Positions 35,800 to 44,699 of a stretch of DNA of 64,000 nucleotides are shown here, one piece after another. Source of the DNA: Deltaproteobacteria bacterium (GTDB lineage: Bacteria; Myxococcota_A; UBA9042); contig VGRO01000007.1 of the NCBI GenBank assembly GCA_016875335.1, positions 1 to 64,000 on the forward strand, in the 5' to 3' direction. Made by a program: the position numbers and the translations under genes. The notes beneath the pieces are model-generated. The model searched no databases, was not told the DNA's origin, and worked only from the letters and a program-made list of their open reading frames with translations. How positions within the stretch are numbered: the stretch's first letter is position 1; the number at the start of each line of letters is the position of its first letter.

Positions 35800-35865
35800 G
35801 GGGTTCGGCCGGCGCGCGCTATGCCCGCACTTGCGTCGCCACCGGCCCTGCGGGGCCAGGTCTGT

Positions 35866-36834
35866 TCAGCCGCGGTAGCTGTCGGCGATGCGATCGATCT
35901 CGGCCCACGGCAGATCGTCGCGGTCGCACAGCGCCATCGCCTGGGCGTTGCAGGCCACCTGATCGCGCGACTTGGCTCCCGCGATCGCCGCGGTGATGCC
36001 CGGCCGCCGCGCCGTCCACGCGATGGCGAGCGCCGCGACCGGCACCCCCAACCGCCTGGCCACCAACTGCAATCGGCTGGTCACCGTCAGGGCGCGCAGG
36101 AACCGCGGCCCGGCGAAACGGTCGTCGCGCGCCCGCAAGTCGTCGTCGCCAAAGCGCGCGGTGGCGTTGAACTTTCCCGTCAGCAACCCCCGGCACAAGG
36201 GCTCGTACACGACCACGCCCAGCGGGTCGGAGCGCCCCGGCAACGCGCGGGTGCTCGCCAGCAGTGCGCCCTCGAACTCCCGCCGCAGCAGCGAGTACGG
36301 TGTTTGCAGCACGGCCACCGGCCCGGCCGCGGCCACATCGCACAGGCCGGGCGCATCGTAGTTGCACACGCCGAAATGGCGGACCTTGCCCGCCGCCTGC
36401 ATTTGCACCAGCGCGGCCACCGTGTCGGCGATCGGCGTGCCCGACTCGCAGGGCCAATGCACTTGCAGCAGGTCGATGCGATCCAGGTTCAGGCGGCGCA
36501 AACTCGCCTCGACGTCGGCCACCACGTAGGCAGGACGCAGGTCGCTGCGGGCATGGGCGCCGGAACCGTCCCAACGCACGCCGACCTTGGTCGCCACCAC
36601 GATGTCGCGCAAACGCCGACCCAGCGCTCGCACCAGCAATTCGTCGGCCCGGCCATGGCCATAGAGCGGAGCCGTGTCCACCCAGTTGATGCCACAGTCG
36701 ATCGCCGCGCACACCGTGTCGATCGCGGTGGCCTCGTCGACCGGCTTGCCCCACCAAAGGCCCCCGAGCGCCCAGCACCCCAGGCCGACCGGCGTCAGCG
36801 CAAGGTCAGTTCCTGGAAGCGGGCGCGCGGTCAT
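35866..36834 (-). CDS. Aldo/keto reductase
   Basis: 322 residues, standard AKR TIM-barrel length. Catalytic tetrad visible: Asp and Tyr in INWVDTAPLYGHGRAD, Lys in VVATKVG, His in DLLQVHWP. Other conserved regions are GLGCWALGG at the start, RLNLDRIDLLQ, VRHFGVCNY and the NADPH-binding tail AIAGAKSRDQV. It likely reduces an aldehyde or ketone using NADPH; the substrate is not predictable. The start ATG at 36834 was selected because it is the first Met before the conserved GLGCWALGG. A gap of 126 nt with a tandem repeat separates it from the convergent cupin gene. Confidence 0.92.
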   Translation of the reverse strand: MTARPLPGTDLALTPVGLGCWALGGLWWGKPVDEATAIDTVCAAIDCGINWVDTAPLYGHGRADELLVRALGRRLRDIVVATKVGVRWDGSGAHARSDLRPAYVVADVEASLRRLNLDRIDLLQVHWPCESGTPIADTVAALVQMQAAGKVRHFGVCNYDAPGLCDVAAAGPVAVLQTPYSLLRREFEGALLASTRALPGRSDPLGVVVYEPLCRGLLTGKFNATARFGDDDLRARDDRFAGPRFLRALTVTSRLQLVARRLGVPVAALAIAWTARRPGITAAIAGAKSRDQVACNAQAMALCDRDDLPWAEIDRIADSYRG

Positions 36835-37014
36835 GGCACGCCTCCCGCGCACGGCATCGACGCTGCCGAACCCCAGGGCGGGGTGCTGCGGTGGCCGTGA
36901 TCGTCGCCGATTTTCAGGGGGCGGTCCTGGCGGGGTCTGTCACGAACTGCGCGACCCGCCGATGGTTTCTTGGACGACCGTGGGCGGGGGGCGGCGCGAG
37001 AGATCACGAGCCGG

Positions 37015-37476
37015 CTACTTCTTCTTGCCGGCCGGCTTGTCGTCGATGTCGGCGACCGACAGCGAGAACTTCTTGCGCAACTCGTCCGGCACCGGCGGAA
37101 GGTTCTCGAACTTGTCGCCGGCTTCCATCGGCGCGAGTTCGCTCGGCGTCAGGCCACCCTCTTCATAGGTCACCGCCGACATGAACCAAGAGGTCTCGCT
37201 GAACTTCTTGGAGCGCTTCTTGTCGGTGCCGCCGACCGGGGCCATCGCCGGAGTCGCGGCAGGCGTGGCGGCACCTTTGGCCGAACCGCCGCCGCCCGAC
37301 TTGGCCGCTTGCCACGCATCGGAGAGTTCCGCCACCTGCGTGGCGCCGACCCACTTCTGCATGCGGCCGTCGAAGACGAATTCGTCGGAGCGCAGGCTGC
37401 CGTTCTTGACCATGTCGACGAGCGCCTCGATGGAGAATTCCTTGGGCTGGCCGTCGCGCTGAATGTAAAAGCTCAT
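37015..37476 (-). CDS. GYF-like domain protein with disordered linker
   Basis: 153 residues. The N-terminal ~55 residues (MSFYIQRDGQPKEFSIEALVDMVKNG, then WVGATQVAEL) look like a GYF_2 domain, a small module that binds proline-rich peptides. A Gly/Ala/Pro-rich linker (~60-90) leads to a C-terminal segment with KKRSKKFSETSWFMSA and a Lys tail. No signal peptide is seen. Cytoplasmic adaptor role is inferred. GGAG 7 nt before the ATG supports the start. A candidate promoter lies ~280 nt upstream, which would give an exceptionally long leader. Confidence 0.65.
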   Translation of the reverse strand: MSFYIQRDGQPKEFSIEALVDMVKNGSLRSDEFVFDGRMQKWVGATQVAELSDAWQAAKSGGGGSAKGAATPAATPAMAPVGGTDKKRSKKFSETSWFMSAVTYEEGGLTPSELAPMEAGDKFENLPPVPDELRKKFSLSVADIDDKPAGKKK

Positions 37477-37756
37477 GAAAACGCTCCACGAAAGACGAGG
37501 GACGAACGCGGGGACTGGATTTCGGCACCCACCGCGGGTGCGCGCGGACCTCTCCAACCGGGCGCTGGACGCGGCGCGGTCGGGCAGCAGCGTCACGGGC
37601 AGCGAGGCGGTCGCCCAAGTCGGACCAAGGGCGCCGCTGCCAGCGCCCTGACCGACCCGGCTGGCGCCACGCACGTTGGCGTGCCGCGAACCGGCGGCTG
37701 CGCGGATGGGGTGCCGCCGCGGCGTGTGCTTGCCCCAGCGGAATCCGCGGCGCCCG

Positions 37757-37785
37757 ATACTAGCGCACGTTCCCGGGGCTTGCAA
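37757..37785 (-). promoter_or_regulatory. Candidate promoter for the GYF-like gene
   Basis: Minus strand TTGCAA (37780-37785), 17-nt spacer, TAGTAT (37757-37762). Each hexamer matches consensus at four positions. Transcription from here would give a leader of ~274 nt before the start codon at 37476. Confidence 0.4.
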
Positions 37786-37825
37786 CGGGCAAAACGCGCG
37801 TCGGCTGCGCCCGCCGTCGCCCCCC

Positions 37826-37870
37826 AAAAACGCCAACGGCGGCCACCGGACGCTGGTCCGATAGCCGCCG
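37826..37870 (-). terminator. Intrinsic terminator after the cysteine-rich lipoprotein gene
   Basis: On the minus strand a 15-bp stem (arms 37856-37870 and 37837-37851, including two G-U pairs) with a 4-nt loop, followed by a T-run (five T, 37826-37830 complement) after a short spacer. It lies ~45 nt downstream of the lipoprotein stop codon. Confidence 0.7.
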
Positions 37871-37914
37871 CGGCGGCAACCCTGCAGCCGGTCAGAGGCC
37901 GGCCGCCCGGGGCA

Positions 37915-39066
37915 CTACTTCTTGGGCGGGGTCAGCCCGGTGACCTGGCCCTTGACCGACTCCCACTGGATGGCGACCGAGGCCGATTCCTTGAAGCCAT
38001 CGCCGTCGGCGTCGATGTCCGTCTTGAGCATGGAGCCGATCATGCCCTTGATGACCCCCTTGCCTCCGAGCGATGCGAACTGCTCGTCGGGCACGGCGTC
38101 GATGGCTTCCTCGATGTCCTTCTTGGCCAGGGCGCCGCAAATCAGCCCCTTCTTGGTGTTGTCCCAGGTGGCGGTGCCAGCCACCTCGCCCTGCAACTGC
38201 GCCTGGGTGATCTTGAGCGTCAGCGCGAAGGTGGTGATGGGCAGCGTGAACTGGAAGATTTGCTTGGGTCCGCCGCCCGACAGTTGGCCGTCCTTGTTCT
38301 TCATGTTCGGGAACGAGATGACGGGCGGGCATGCCGGAGTGGTGGCCTTGGGGTCGTAGCTATCGGGCTTGACGGTGTACTTGCAGTTGGCGGTCGCGCT
38401 GACCAGGTCGCAGGTCTTGTTCGACTCCTCGACGTCGCCGATGAGCATGTTCAGGCCGAATTCCGTGCCGTCATTCTTGTAGTTGCTGGACTCCATGGCG
38501 ATGACGATGGTGCCGTCCTTGACGCTCTTTTCCAGCGGTCCGTTGGCTTGGGTGAGGAACGCGGCCAGTGCCGCCGACAGCGCGTTGTTGGGCTTGCCGT
38601 CGCCGTCGAGGTCACAGCCGACCGAACCGGCCGGCAACTTGAGCATCGACACCTTCTGCACGGTCGGGCCCCACTTCTCGGGGAACTTGCAGGTCTGGGT
38701 CTTGCACTTCTTCTCGGCCAGATCGCAGTACTCACCGGCCTTGCACGCCGGGTCGCAGCCGACCTTGGGCTTGGCCACGCATTTGTCGGTGGCGGTGTCG
38801 CAGGTCTCGTCGGCCTTGCAGGGGCCGCCGCACGGGGTCTTGGCGTCGGTGGTAGCTGTGGCGTCGCCGGCCACGGCATCAACCTTGCCGCCTCCCGCTC
38901 CGTCCGTGGCGGCTCCGTCTTTGGTGGCTCCGGCCGAAGCAGAGTCGCTGCTCGCGTCCGCAGCGCCGCCGCCGCCGCCGCTCGAACCAGAGTCGGTGCC
39001 GCAGCCCGCGGCGATCAGTGCGGTCGCGACCGCAGATGCGAAGGTAAGGGAAAGAACACGCTTCAT
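37915..39066 (-). CDS. Cysteine-rich lipoprotein
   Basis: 383 residues. Classic lipoprotein signal: MKRVLSLTFASAVATALIAAGC, lipid Cys22. A Ser/Gly/Asp/Ala-rich linker leads to two Cys repeats (CGGPCKADETCDTATDKC and CDPACKAGEYCDLAEKKC), similar in style to Cys-rich modules on Myxococcota surface proteins. The remainder is a beta-rich domain with a DADGDG calcium-like loop (about residues 355-361), no enzyme motif. Probably a surface-anchored structural or binding protein. GGAG upstream of the ATG supports the start, and a hairpin terminator follows. No family is recognised. Confidence 0.75.
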   Translation of the reverse strand: MKRVLSLTFASAVATALIAAGCGTDSGSSGGGGGAADASSDSASAGATKDGAATDGAGGGKVDAVAGDATATTDAKTPCGGPCKADETCDTATDKCVAKPKVGCDPACKAGEYCDLAEKKCKTQTCKFPEKWGPTVQKVSMLKLPAGSVGCDLDGDGKPNNALSAALAAFLTQANGPLEKSVKDGTIVIAMESSNYKNDGTEFGLNMLIGDVEESNKTCDLVSATANCKYTVKPDSYDPKATTPACPPVISFPNMKNKDGQLSGGGPKQIFQFTLPITTFALTLKITQAQLQGEVAGTATWDNTKKGLICGALAKKDIEEAIDAVPDEQFASLGGKGVIKGMIGSMLKTDIDADGDGFKESASVAIQWESVKGQVTGLTPPKK

Positions 39067-39253
39067 CTTGGATTCGCTCCTGGTCCAGCGGCCTGGCACG
39101 TTTGGGGAAGATCCGGCACCTAGCCAGCCGCGCGACGCCCATGCGGGGCGATGATTCGTGCGGCGGGTCACAACGCAGGCCACGATTGCAGGGGACCGGC
39201 TCGCCACAGCGGCGGACGGTCGGGCCGGGCATGCAGCCCGGCGAGGGCCGAGT

Positions 39254-39283
39254 AGGGTAGCCAATGCTGGCCTTGCGTGTCAA
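39254..39283 (-). promoter_or_regulatory. Promoter for the Cys-rich lipoprotein gene
   Basis: Minus-strand consensus -35 TTGACA (39278-39283), 18-nt spacer, weak -10 TACCCT (39254-39259). Leader would be ~180 nt. Confidence 0.5.
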
Positions 39284-39339
39284 TGCGCGGGTTTGCGCAA
39301 GATCCGGTGCCACCTCGACCGCCGTGGCGCCGCTTTCGC

Positions 39340-39369
39340 TTGACCGTTCCGGGGGCCCATCCCTACACT
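39340..39369 (+). promoter_or_regulatory. Promoter for the FTP-like gene
   Basis: TTGACC (39340-39345), 18-nt spacer, TACACT (39364-39369). It predicts a ~27-nt leader to the ATG at 39403. Confidence 0.6.
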
Positions 39370-39402
39370 GCCGCGCCCCGCGCCCTGGGGTTGCAGGCCA
39401 AC

Positions 39403-40128
39403 ATGGCGAAGAGACGATGGATTCTTTCGGTGGCCCTGCTGCTCGCCGCAGCCGTCCCAGCGCACGCGGCGGATCGGAGCAATCGATCTTTCGACCGGGC
39501 GCGCGGCGCGGCGGAGCGGGCACTGGCCGAACTGCGGCGGCAGAACCCAGATGCGCAAGCCGTGTGGCAGCCGACCCTTCCGGGGCCGGCCCTGGTGCTC
39601 GGCCTGCGCGTTGCGGCGCCTGGATCGGATCCCACGGCGGCGGCCGTGCAGTTCGCCCGCGACCACGCGGCCCTGTGGGGCGTGCCCGCTCGGCACCTGC
39701 ACGCCATCGACAGCCAGCCGAGTCGGGACCGCCACACCGTGCACGTGGGCCTCGCGGCGCTGGTCGGCGGGCGCGCGGTGCCGGTGGTCGATCGCCGCCT
39801 CACCGTGACCCTGGATCGCGGCGCGCGGCTGGTGGTGTCGGTGGCCTCGGACCTGTTGCCCGTCGCCGACCTGCACGCCGCGCAGGTCAGCGATCAGGCA
39901 GCGGCCGCCCGCGCCCTGCAAGCCGTGGGGATGTGTGAAGGCGCGGTGTCCTGCGCCGCGCTCGCCCGCGCTACGCCGGCCCGCCTGGCGGTCCTTGCCG
40001 ACCTGGCCGGCGCCACGGCGGTGTGGGTGGTCGACGTCCGCGTTCGCGGGCCACTGCAGCGCACGGCAGTCCTGGTCGATGCCTGGAGCGGCGCAGCGCT
40101 GCGCTCGTCGCCCGTGGCGATCGACTGA
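39403..40128 (+). CDS. Exported FTP/PepSY-like protein (possible separate protease propeptide)
   Basis: 241 residues. Signal peptide MAKRRWILSVALLLAAAVPAHA is followed by a domain resembling the FTP (fungalysin/thermolysin propeptide) fold: short strands with PTLPGPALVLGLRVAAPG, DPTAAAVQFARDHAALWGV, and a repeated VVDRRLTVTLDRGARLVVSVASDL unit typical of the PepSY-like second half. The C-terminal third may be a second, weaker copy with an EGAVSCAALARA Cys. No protease catalytic motif is present. The next gene encodes a gluzincin-type protease that itself lacks this propeptide, so the two may work as a split zymogen in the periplasm. Confidence 0.55.
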   Translation: MAKRRWILSVALLLAAAVPAHAADRSNRSFDRARGAAERALAELRRQNPDAQAVWQPTLPGPALVLGLRVAAPGSDPTAAAVQFARDHAALWGVPARHLHAIDSQPSRDRHTVHVGLAALVGGRAVPVVDRRLTVTLDRGARLVVSVASDLLPVADLHAAQVSDQAAAARALQAVGMCEGAVSCAALARATPARLAVLADLAGATAVWVVDVRVRGPLQRTAVLVDAWSGAALRSSPVAID

Positions 40129-40169
40129 TCCTGGCGGCGGCCGACTCGCACGCACCTTCTTGAGGCCCC

Positions 40170-41858
40170 ATGGACCGATCGATCGCCCGACACGCCGCCC
40201 AAATGGCGATGGTGTCTACCCTTTTCGCCTGTGGCGCTGAACCGGCCAAAGCACCGGCAGCCGGCGCTGCCGATGCGGCGGCCGATGGCGTCGTGCCGTT
40301 GGACGGTGCTGTCCGCGCGGCCGACGCGCAAGCCGATGTTGCCGGCCCCGACGTGTTCAACCATGCCAAGGTCTATGTCGCCGACCCGCTGACTGACCAG
40401 AAGACGACGAGCCTGGTCACGCTCGCGACGCCCACCGACCCCAGCGGCAAGCTGACTGGCGCCTTTGTCGAGGTGCGCAACTGCCTGCCCGAACCGGGCG
40501 GCGAGGCGATCAAGCGCGGTGGCTTCCAGATCGGCAGCTTGTGCAAGGAGGTTCAGACCGTGCAGCCCGGCGCCGACGGCAGCTATCTGCACGTGGTGCC
40601 GCCCGCGCTCGACAAGGACAACAGCGACGCCTTCGCCGAAGTGATGATGTATCACCACGTCAACGTGATGCATGCGTACTTCAAGGACAAGTTTGGTCTG
40701 GACGCGCTGGACTTCCCGCTGTATGCGCTCGTCAACGTCAACATCCACGTGCCGATGCTCGGCGGCTGGCAGGGCTTTCCCAACGCCGCGTTCATGCCCA
40801 AGGAGGCCTTTGCCCAGTTCAACCTGCCACCGCGCGACAAGGGCGCCATCGTGTTCGGCCAGTACCAGGACACCGATTTTTCCTACGACGCCTCGGTCAT
40901 CTATCACGAGTACACCCACGCCATGATCGGCACCACCCGGCTGCTGGGCGTGCTCGTGGACCCCTACGGCCTCGACAACCTGCCGGGGGCGATGAACGAG
41001 GGCTTCGCCGACTATTTTTCGGCCAGCTTGCGCAACTCGCCGATCATCGGCCCCTACGCCCTCGGGTTTGCCGGCGAGCACCTCAAGCGCGACCTGTCGT
41101 TGCCGCGCAAATGCCCCGACGACCTGTACACGGAGATCCACGCCGACGGCAAGATCATTGGCAGCGCGATGTGGACCCTGCGCAACCAGTTGGGCGCCGA
41201 CGTGGCCGACGGCATCATCCTCAAGGCGCTGCAACAGTTCTCGATGCAGACCAACATGGAGGCCGCGGCCAAACTCATCGTCGCCGAGGCCAAGAAGGCC
41301 AGCGAGGACGCCGGCGCCAAGACCAAGGAGGCCCTGACCGACCACGGTATGCTCGGCTGCGTGCGCGCCAAGAAACTGGTCGATTTCGAGGTGTCCAAAA
41401 GCGCCGACAAGGTGCCCTACGCCATCGAGAGCAAGGACCAGACCGGCCCCAACCTCAAGCTGCCCGACGGCGTGCCCGGCTACGTGCAGTTCTTCGTCGA
41501 CGTGCCCGCAGGAGCAAAGGTCCTGCAGATTCGTTGGAAAGCGGAATCGGCCGGGGGCGGCTTCGGCGGATTCGGCGGCGGCGCGGCGCCCGACGTCGGG
41601 TTGGGGCTGAACAAGGGCAAACCCGCCCAGATCAACCTTTTCGACGGCGGATCGGCGATCGTGACGGCCAAAGTCGCCGGGGCCAATGGCGGCGGCGGCG
41701 CGCAGGTCGCCACCCTCACCGGCAACTGCCTCAACCCGGGCGGCAAGCTCTACGTGATGCTGCTCAACAAGGGCGGCAAGGCTTCGGTGACCGAGATTTC
41801 GGCCAAGGTGTTGAACGACGCGGCCGGCCAGGTCGGCGTCACCGACTGCACCAAATAG
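40170..41858 (+). CDS. Predicted lipoprotein gluzincin metalloprotease (M36/M4-like)
   Basis: 562 residues. Signal with lipobox LFAC, lipid Cys21. A middle domain precedes the zinc site: HEYTH at 246-250 and, 30 residues later, NEGFADYF with Glu277 as third ligand. HExTH plus a downstream NEGxxD segment is the pattern of fungalysin/thermolysin-type enzymes. The C-terminal ~130 residues are beta-rich and Gly-rich (GGGFGGFGGGAAPDVG), perhaps for secretion or binding. The usual long N-terminal propeptide is missing and appears instead in the upstream gene, 41 nt away. Likely an extracellular or surface protease; GAGG before the ATG supports the start. Confidence 0.75.
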   Translation: MDRSIARHAAQMAMVSTLFACGAEPAKAPAAGAADAAADGVVPLDGAVRAADAQADVAGPDVFNHAKVYVADPLTDQKTTSLVTLATPTDPSGKLTGAFVEVRNCLPEPGGEAIKRGGFQIGSLCKEVQTVQPGADGSYLHVVPPALDKDNSDAFAEVMMYHHVNVMHAYFKDKFGLDALDFPLYALVNVNIHVPMLGGWQGFPNAAFMPKEAFAQFNLPPRDKGAIVFGQYQDTDFSYDASVIYHEYTHAMIGTTRLLGVLVDPYGLDNLPGAMNEGFADYFSASLRNSPIIGPYALGFAGEHLKRDLSLPRKCPDDLYTEIHADGKIIGSAMWTLRNQLGADVADGIILKALQQFSMQTNMEAAAKLIVAEAKKASEDAGAKTKEALTDHGMLGCVRAKKLVDFEVSKSADKVPYAIESKDQTGPNLKLPDGVPGYVQFFVDVPAGAKVLQIRWKAESAGGGFGGFGGGAAPDVGLGLNKGKPAQINLFDGGSAIVTAKVAGANGGGGAQVATLTGNCLNPGGKLYVMLLNKGGKASVTEISAKVLNDAAGQVGVTDCTK

Positions 41859-41864
41859 CACTCC

Positions 41865-44576
41865 TCAGCTTGCCGCGGATTCTTCGGCTGCCGGTGTGAT
41901 CGCGACCTCGACACCGGTGTCCCCGGCCGAGACCGCCGCGGCGTCGGATGGCAACGCGCGATCGAACCCGGAGGCGCGCGACGCTGCGAGCAGGTCGTCC
42001 AGCACGCTTTGCACCCGTGCCCACGTCCGTTCGTCGGCCGCCAGATGCAGGGTCGACAGCGGCCGACCGCCACCGATCTTGAGTTGGGTCCGGCAACTGC
42101 GCACCCCAGCGATGAGCGCCACCAGCAAGGCGCCCGCGTCCAAGTCGTCCTGCGCGGCCTCACCCCCAAAGACGGTGACGCGGCAAGCGGTCTCGTCGTG
42201 CGGCCAAGGCGCGACGTGGACCGACACGGGCGCGTCCGCGCCCAGCAAGGGCCTGCACGCCAACTGGTACAGTTCTTCGGTCACGAACGGCACGATCGGC
42301 GCAAAAAGCCGCAGCAGCGCGTAGGTGCCGTGCAGCAGCGTCTGCCGCGCGGCCTCCACCTGACCCGGTGAGAATTGCGTGCCGGGCCGGAAGCGGTCCT
42401 TGATGATCTCCAGGTAGTTGTCGCACCAGTCGGCCCAGAAGAACGCCTCGGCCGCCCGGACCGCGCGGTTGTACTCGCACGCCTCGAAGGCCGCCGTGGC
42501 CTCGCCGACCGTCGCGACGGCCCGGGCGCGAATCCAGCGGTCGGCGGCGGTCGGAGCCTCCGCTACCTGGCCCGGCGCCCAGGCATCAAGGTACAAGAGC
42601 GCAAAGCGCGTCGAGTTCCACAGCTTGGTCAGCAGGCGCTTGCCGCCTTTGACGTCGTCTTCAAGGTAGCGCAGGTCGTTGCCGAGCGTGGCGCCAGCCG
42701 CCCAGTAGCGCAGGCTGTCGGCGCCGTACTTCGCCACCACTTCGGCCGGGTCCACGAAGTTGCCGGCGCGCTTGCTCATCTTCTTGCCGTGGCGGTCCAG
42801 GCCCCAGCCGGAGATCATCACCGCGTTCCACGGCAGGCTGTGGGTGTGCAGGTGCGCCTTGGCCACGGTGTAGAAAAGCCAGGTGCGGATGATTTCGTGG
42901 GCCTGCACCCGCAGGCCGGCGGGGTACAGTGACGGTCGCGCGCGGTCGGCCACTGGCGTGGCGTCGGATTGCTGGTCGCCCCACATCGCCCAGTTGGCGT
43001 TGATCATCGGCGTCAGGCTCGACGTCATCCAGGTGTCCATCACGTCGGGTTCGGCGTGCAGCGAGGCACCGCCGCACGACCCACACGGCCGCGGGCAGGG
43101 GGTCATCAGCGGGTCCACCGGCAGTTCGTCGGTGGTCGCGTAGTTGGGCGCCTGGCAATCGCTGCAGAACCACACCGGAAAGGGCACGCCGTAGAAGCGC
43201 TGGCGCGAGATGTTCCAGTCCCAGCGCAGGTTCTGCACCCACTGATCGTAGCGCTCGCGCATGAACTCCGGGTGCCAGGTCAGTTGCCGGCCGCGCTCCA
43301 AAAGCGCGTCCTTGAGGTCGAGCAACCGGATGAACCACTGCGGCGCCACCTGGATTTCGACCGGCGTGCCGCAGCGCTCGTGCAGGCTGGCCCGCGATGT
43401 GTTGTCGCGCACGCCCAGCAGGTGCCCGTGGGCGCGCAGCAGCTCCACCGCCGCCGCTCGCGCTTCGCTGTACACCGCCGAACCCTTGGCCGCGACGTGG
43501 ACGCGCTTGCCCTCCAGGTCGGGCAGGTCGGGCGTGACCATGCGCCCTGCCGGGTCGAGGATCATCACCGTGTCCAAGCCGTGCTTTCGCCACTTGGCGA
43601 TGTCCTCGGGGTCGCCGAACGTGCAGACCATCATCAGGCCCGTGCCGAACGCCGGGTCCACGCTGTCGTCAAAGACCAATGGAATCGTGCGGAAAGGCCC
43701 ACCCGAGACCTCGCCCGTGCGCGCACTCTGGCCCTGCGCATCAGGTGCATCGGTCGCCCGGAACCGCAGATTCGTCAGCGGCACAGCAAAGCGCAGACCG
43801 CGCAGCGCGGCGAACCTTTGGTCTTCGGGATGGCACGCCAGGGCCACGCATGCCGGCACCAGCTCCGGCCGCGTGGTCTCGATGACGCCGTGGGCGGGCG
43901 AGTCTGGTGGGGCGGTCGGCGCGTCCACGTCGAACCGCACCGCATGCATGGGCCGATTCTGCTCGTCGCCGGCTTCGACGTCGGCCTGGGCCAGCGCCGT
44001 GCTGCACGCCGGACACCACAGGATCGGGTCGGCGCGGCGCTCCAACCGGCCCTGGCGCACCAGATCCAGGAAACTTGCCTGGGCGTGGCGCACGGCGCGC
44101 GGCTGGATGGTCGAGTAGGTCATGCGCCAGTCGATCGACAAACCGAGCGCCCGCCACAACGTCTCGTAGACCTCGGCGCCTGACCGGGTCTCCTTGAGGC
44201 ACAGTTCGACGAATTCCTGCCGCGTGATCTTGCCCTTTTGGATCTTGTACTTCTGCTCGACGTAGCGCTCGGTGGGCAGGCCGTTGTCGTCAAAGCCCAT
44301 GGGGTAGAAGATCTCGTAGCCGCGCATGCGCTTGAAACGCACCACGAACTCGGCCTGCGAGTAGCTCATCGCGTGGCCGGTGTGCAGGTGCGCGGCGCTG
44401 ACGTAGGGCGGCGGCGTATCGATGGCAAAGGTGCGCCCCGCGCGGGCGGCCGGACTGTGCGGGTCGTGGTCGTACAGGCGCCACGCCTCCCACTGCGCCA
44501 CCCACCGCGGTTCGGTCTGCAGGTGGTCGTAGTTCTTGGGCAGGCGGTCTTGCAGGGCGGTCGGGGGCTGGGACAT
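41865..44576 (-). CDS. valS: Valyl-tRNA synthetase
   Basis: 903 residues. Class I synthetase with PPYVSAAHLHTGHA (HIGH-like motif, H65-T-G-H68), FYPMGFDDNGLPTE, the editing CP1 domain, and KMSK variant GKKMSKRAGNFVD near the middle. These features, especially MGFDDNGLPTERYVEQ, place it in the archaeal-type ValRS branch found in some bacteria rather than the common bacterial form. The C-terminal coiled-coil arm of bacterial ValRS is absent or short. It charges tRNA-Val. Two ATG starts (44576 and 44627) are in frame; 44576 is preferred because the conserved N terminus begins there, although neither has a strong ribosome-binding site. Confidence 0.93.
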   Translation of the reverse strand: MSQPPTALQDRLPKNYDHLQTEPRWVAQWEAWRLYDHDPHSPAARAGRTFAIDTPPPYVSAAHLHTGHAMSYSQAEFVVRFKRMRGYEIFYPMGFDDNGLPTERYVEQKYKIQKGKITRQEFVELCLKETRSGAEVYETLWRALGLSIDWRMTYSTIQPRAVRHAQASFLDLVRQGRLERRADPILWCPACSTALAQADVEAGDEQNRPMHAVRFDVDAPTAPPDSPAHGVIETTRPELVPACVALACHPEDQRFAALRGLRFAVPLTNLRFRATDAPDAQGQSARTGEVSGGPFRTIPLVFDDSVDPAFGTGLMMVCTFGDPEDIAKWRKHGLDTVMILDPAGRMVTPDLPDLEGKRVHVAAKGSAVYSEARAAAVELLRAHGHLLGVRDNTSRASLHERCGTPVEIQVAPQWFIRLLDLKDALLERGRQLTWHPEFMRERYDQWVQNLRWDWNISRQRFYGVPFPVWFCSDCQAPNYATTDELPVDPLMTPCPRPCGSCGGASLHAEPDVMDTWMTSSLTPMINANWAMWGDQQSDATPVADRARPSLYPAGLRVQAHEIIRTWLFYTVAKAHLHTHSLPWNAVMISGWGLDRHGKKMSKRAGNFVDPAEVVAKYGADSLRYWAAGATLGNDLRYLEDDVKGGKRLLTKLWNSTRFALLYLDAWAPGQVAEAPTAADRWIRARAVATVGEATAAFEACEYNRAVRAAEAFFWADWCDNYLEIIKDRFRPGTQFSPGQVEAARQTLLHGTYALLRLFAPIVPFVTEELYQLACRPLLGADAPVSVHVAPWPHDETACRVTVFGGEAAQDDLDAGALLVALIAGVRSCRTQLKIGGGRPLSTLHLAADERTWARVQSVLDDLLAASRASGFDRALPSDAAAVSAGDTGVEVAITPAAEESAAS

Positions 44577-44699
44577 GGGCGTCGCTGTCGGCGGCCAGGG
44601 CGGCCGCGGGGGCGCGGACGTTAGCATGGCGAACCGGCCGTGGTCACCCTTGCGCCCGGACCGGCACAGGGCCGGCCATCTGAGGAATTTGTCGTGTGA

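Larger units (their letters stand above)
37477..37914. other. 438-nt gap: long leader plus terminator
   Basis: No gene seen. It contains a promoter-like element for the GYF-like gene (37757-37785), its predicted ~274-nt leader, a 7-bp hairpin at 37627-37649, and a terminator hairpin (37826-37870) for the lipoprotein gene upstream. Confidence 0.6.
39067..39402. other. Divergent intergenic region with two promoters
   Basis: 336 nt without a gene. Two promoter-like elements point outward (39254-39283 to the left, 39340-39369 to the right). Nothing else is seen. Confidence 0.65.

Noticed and set aside
39091-39110. ggcacgtttggggaag as a sigma-54 promoter near the lipoprotein gene
   Set aside because: Only the -24 part fits. 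There is no GC at the -12 position.
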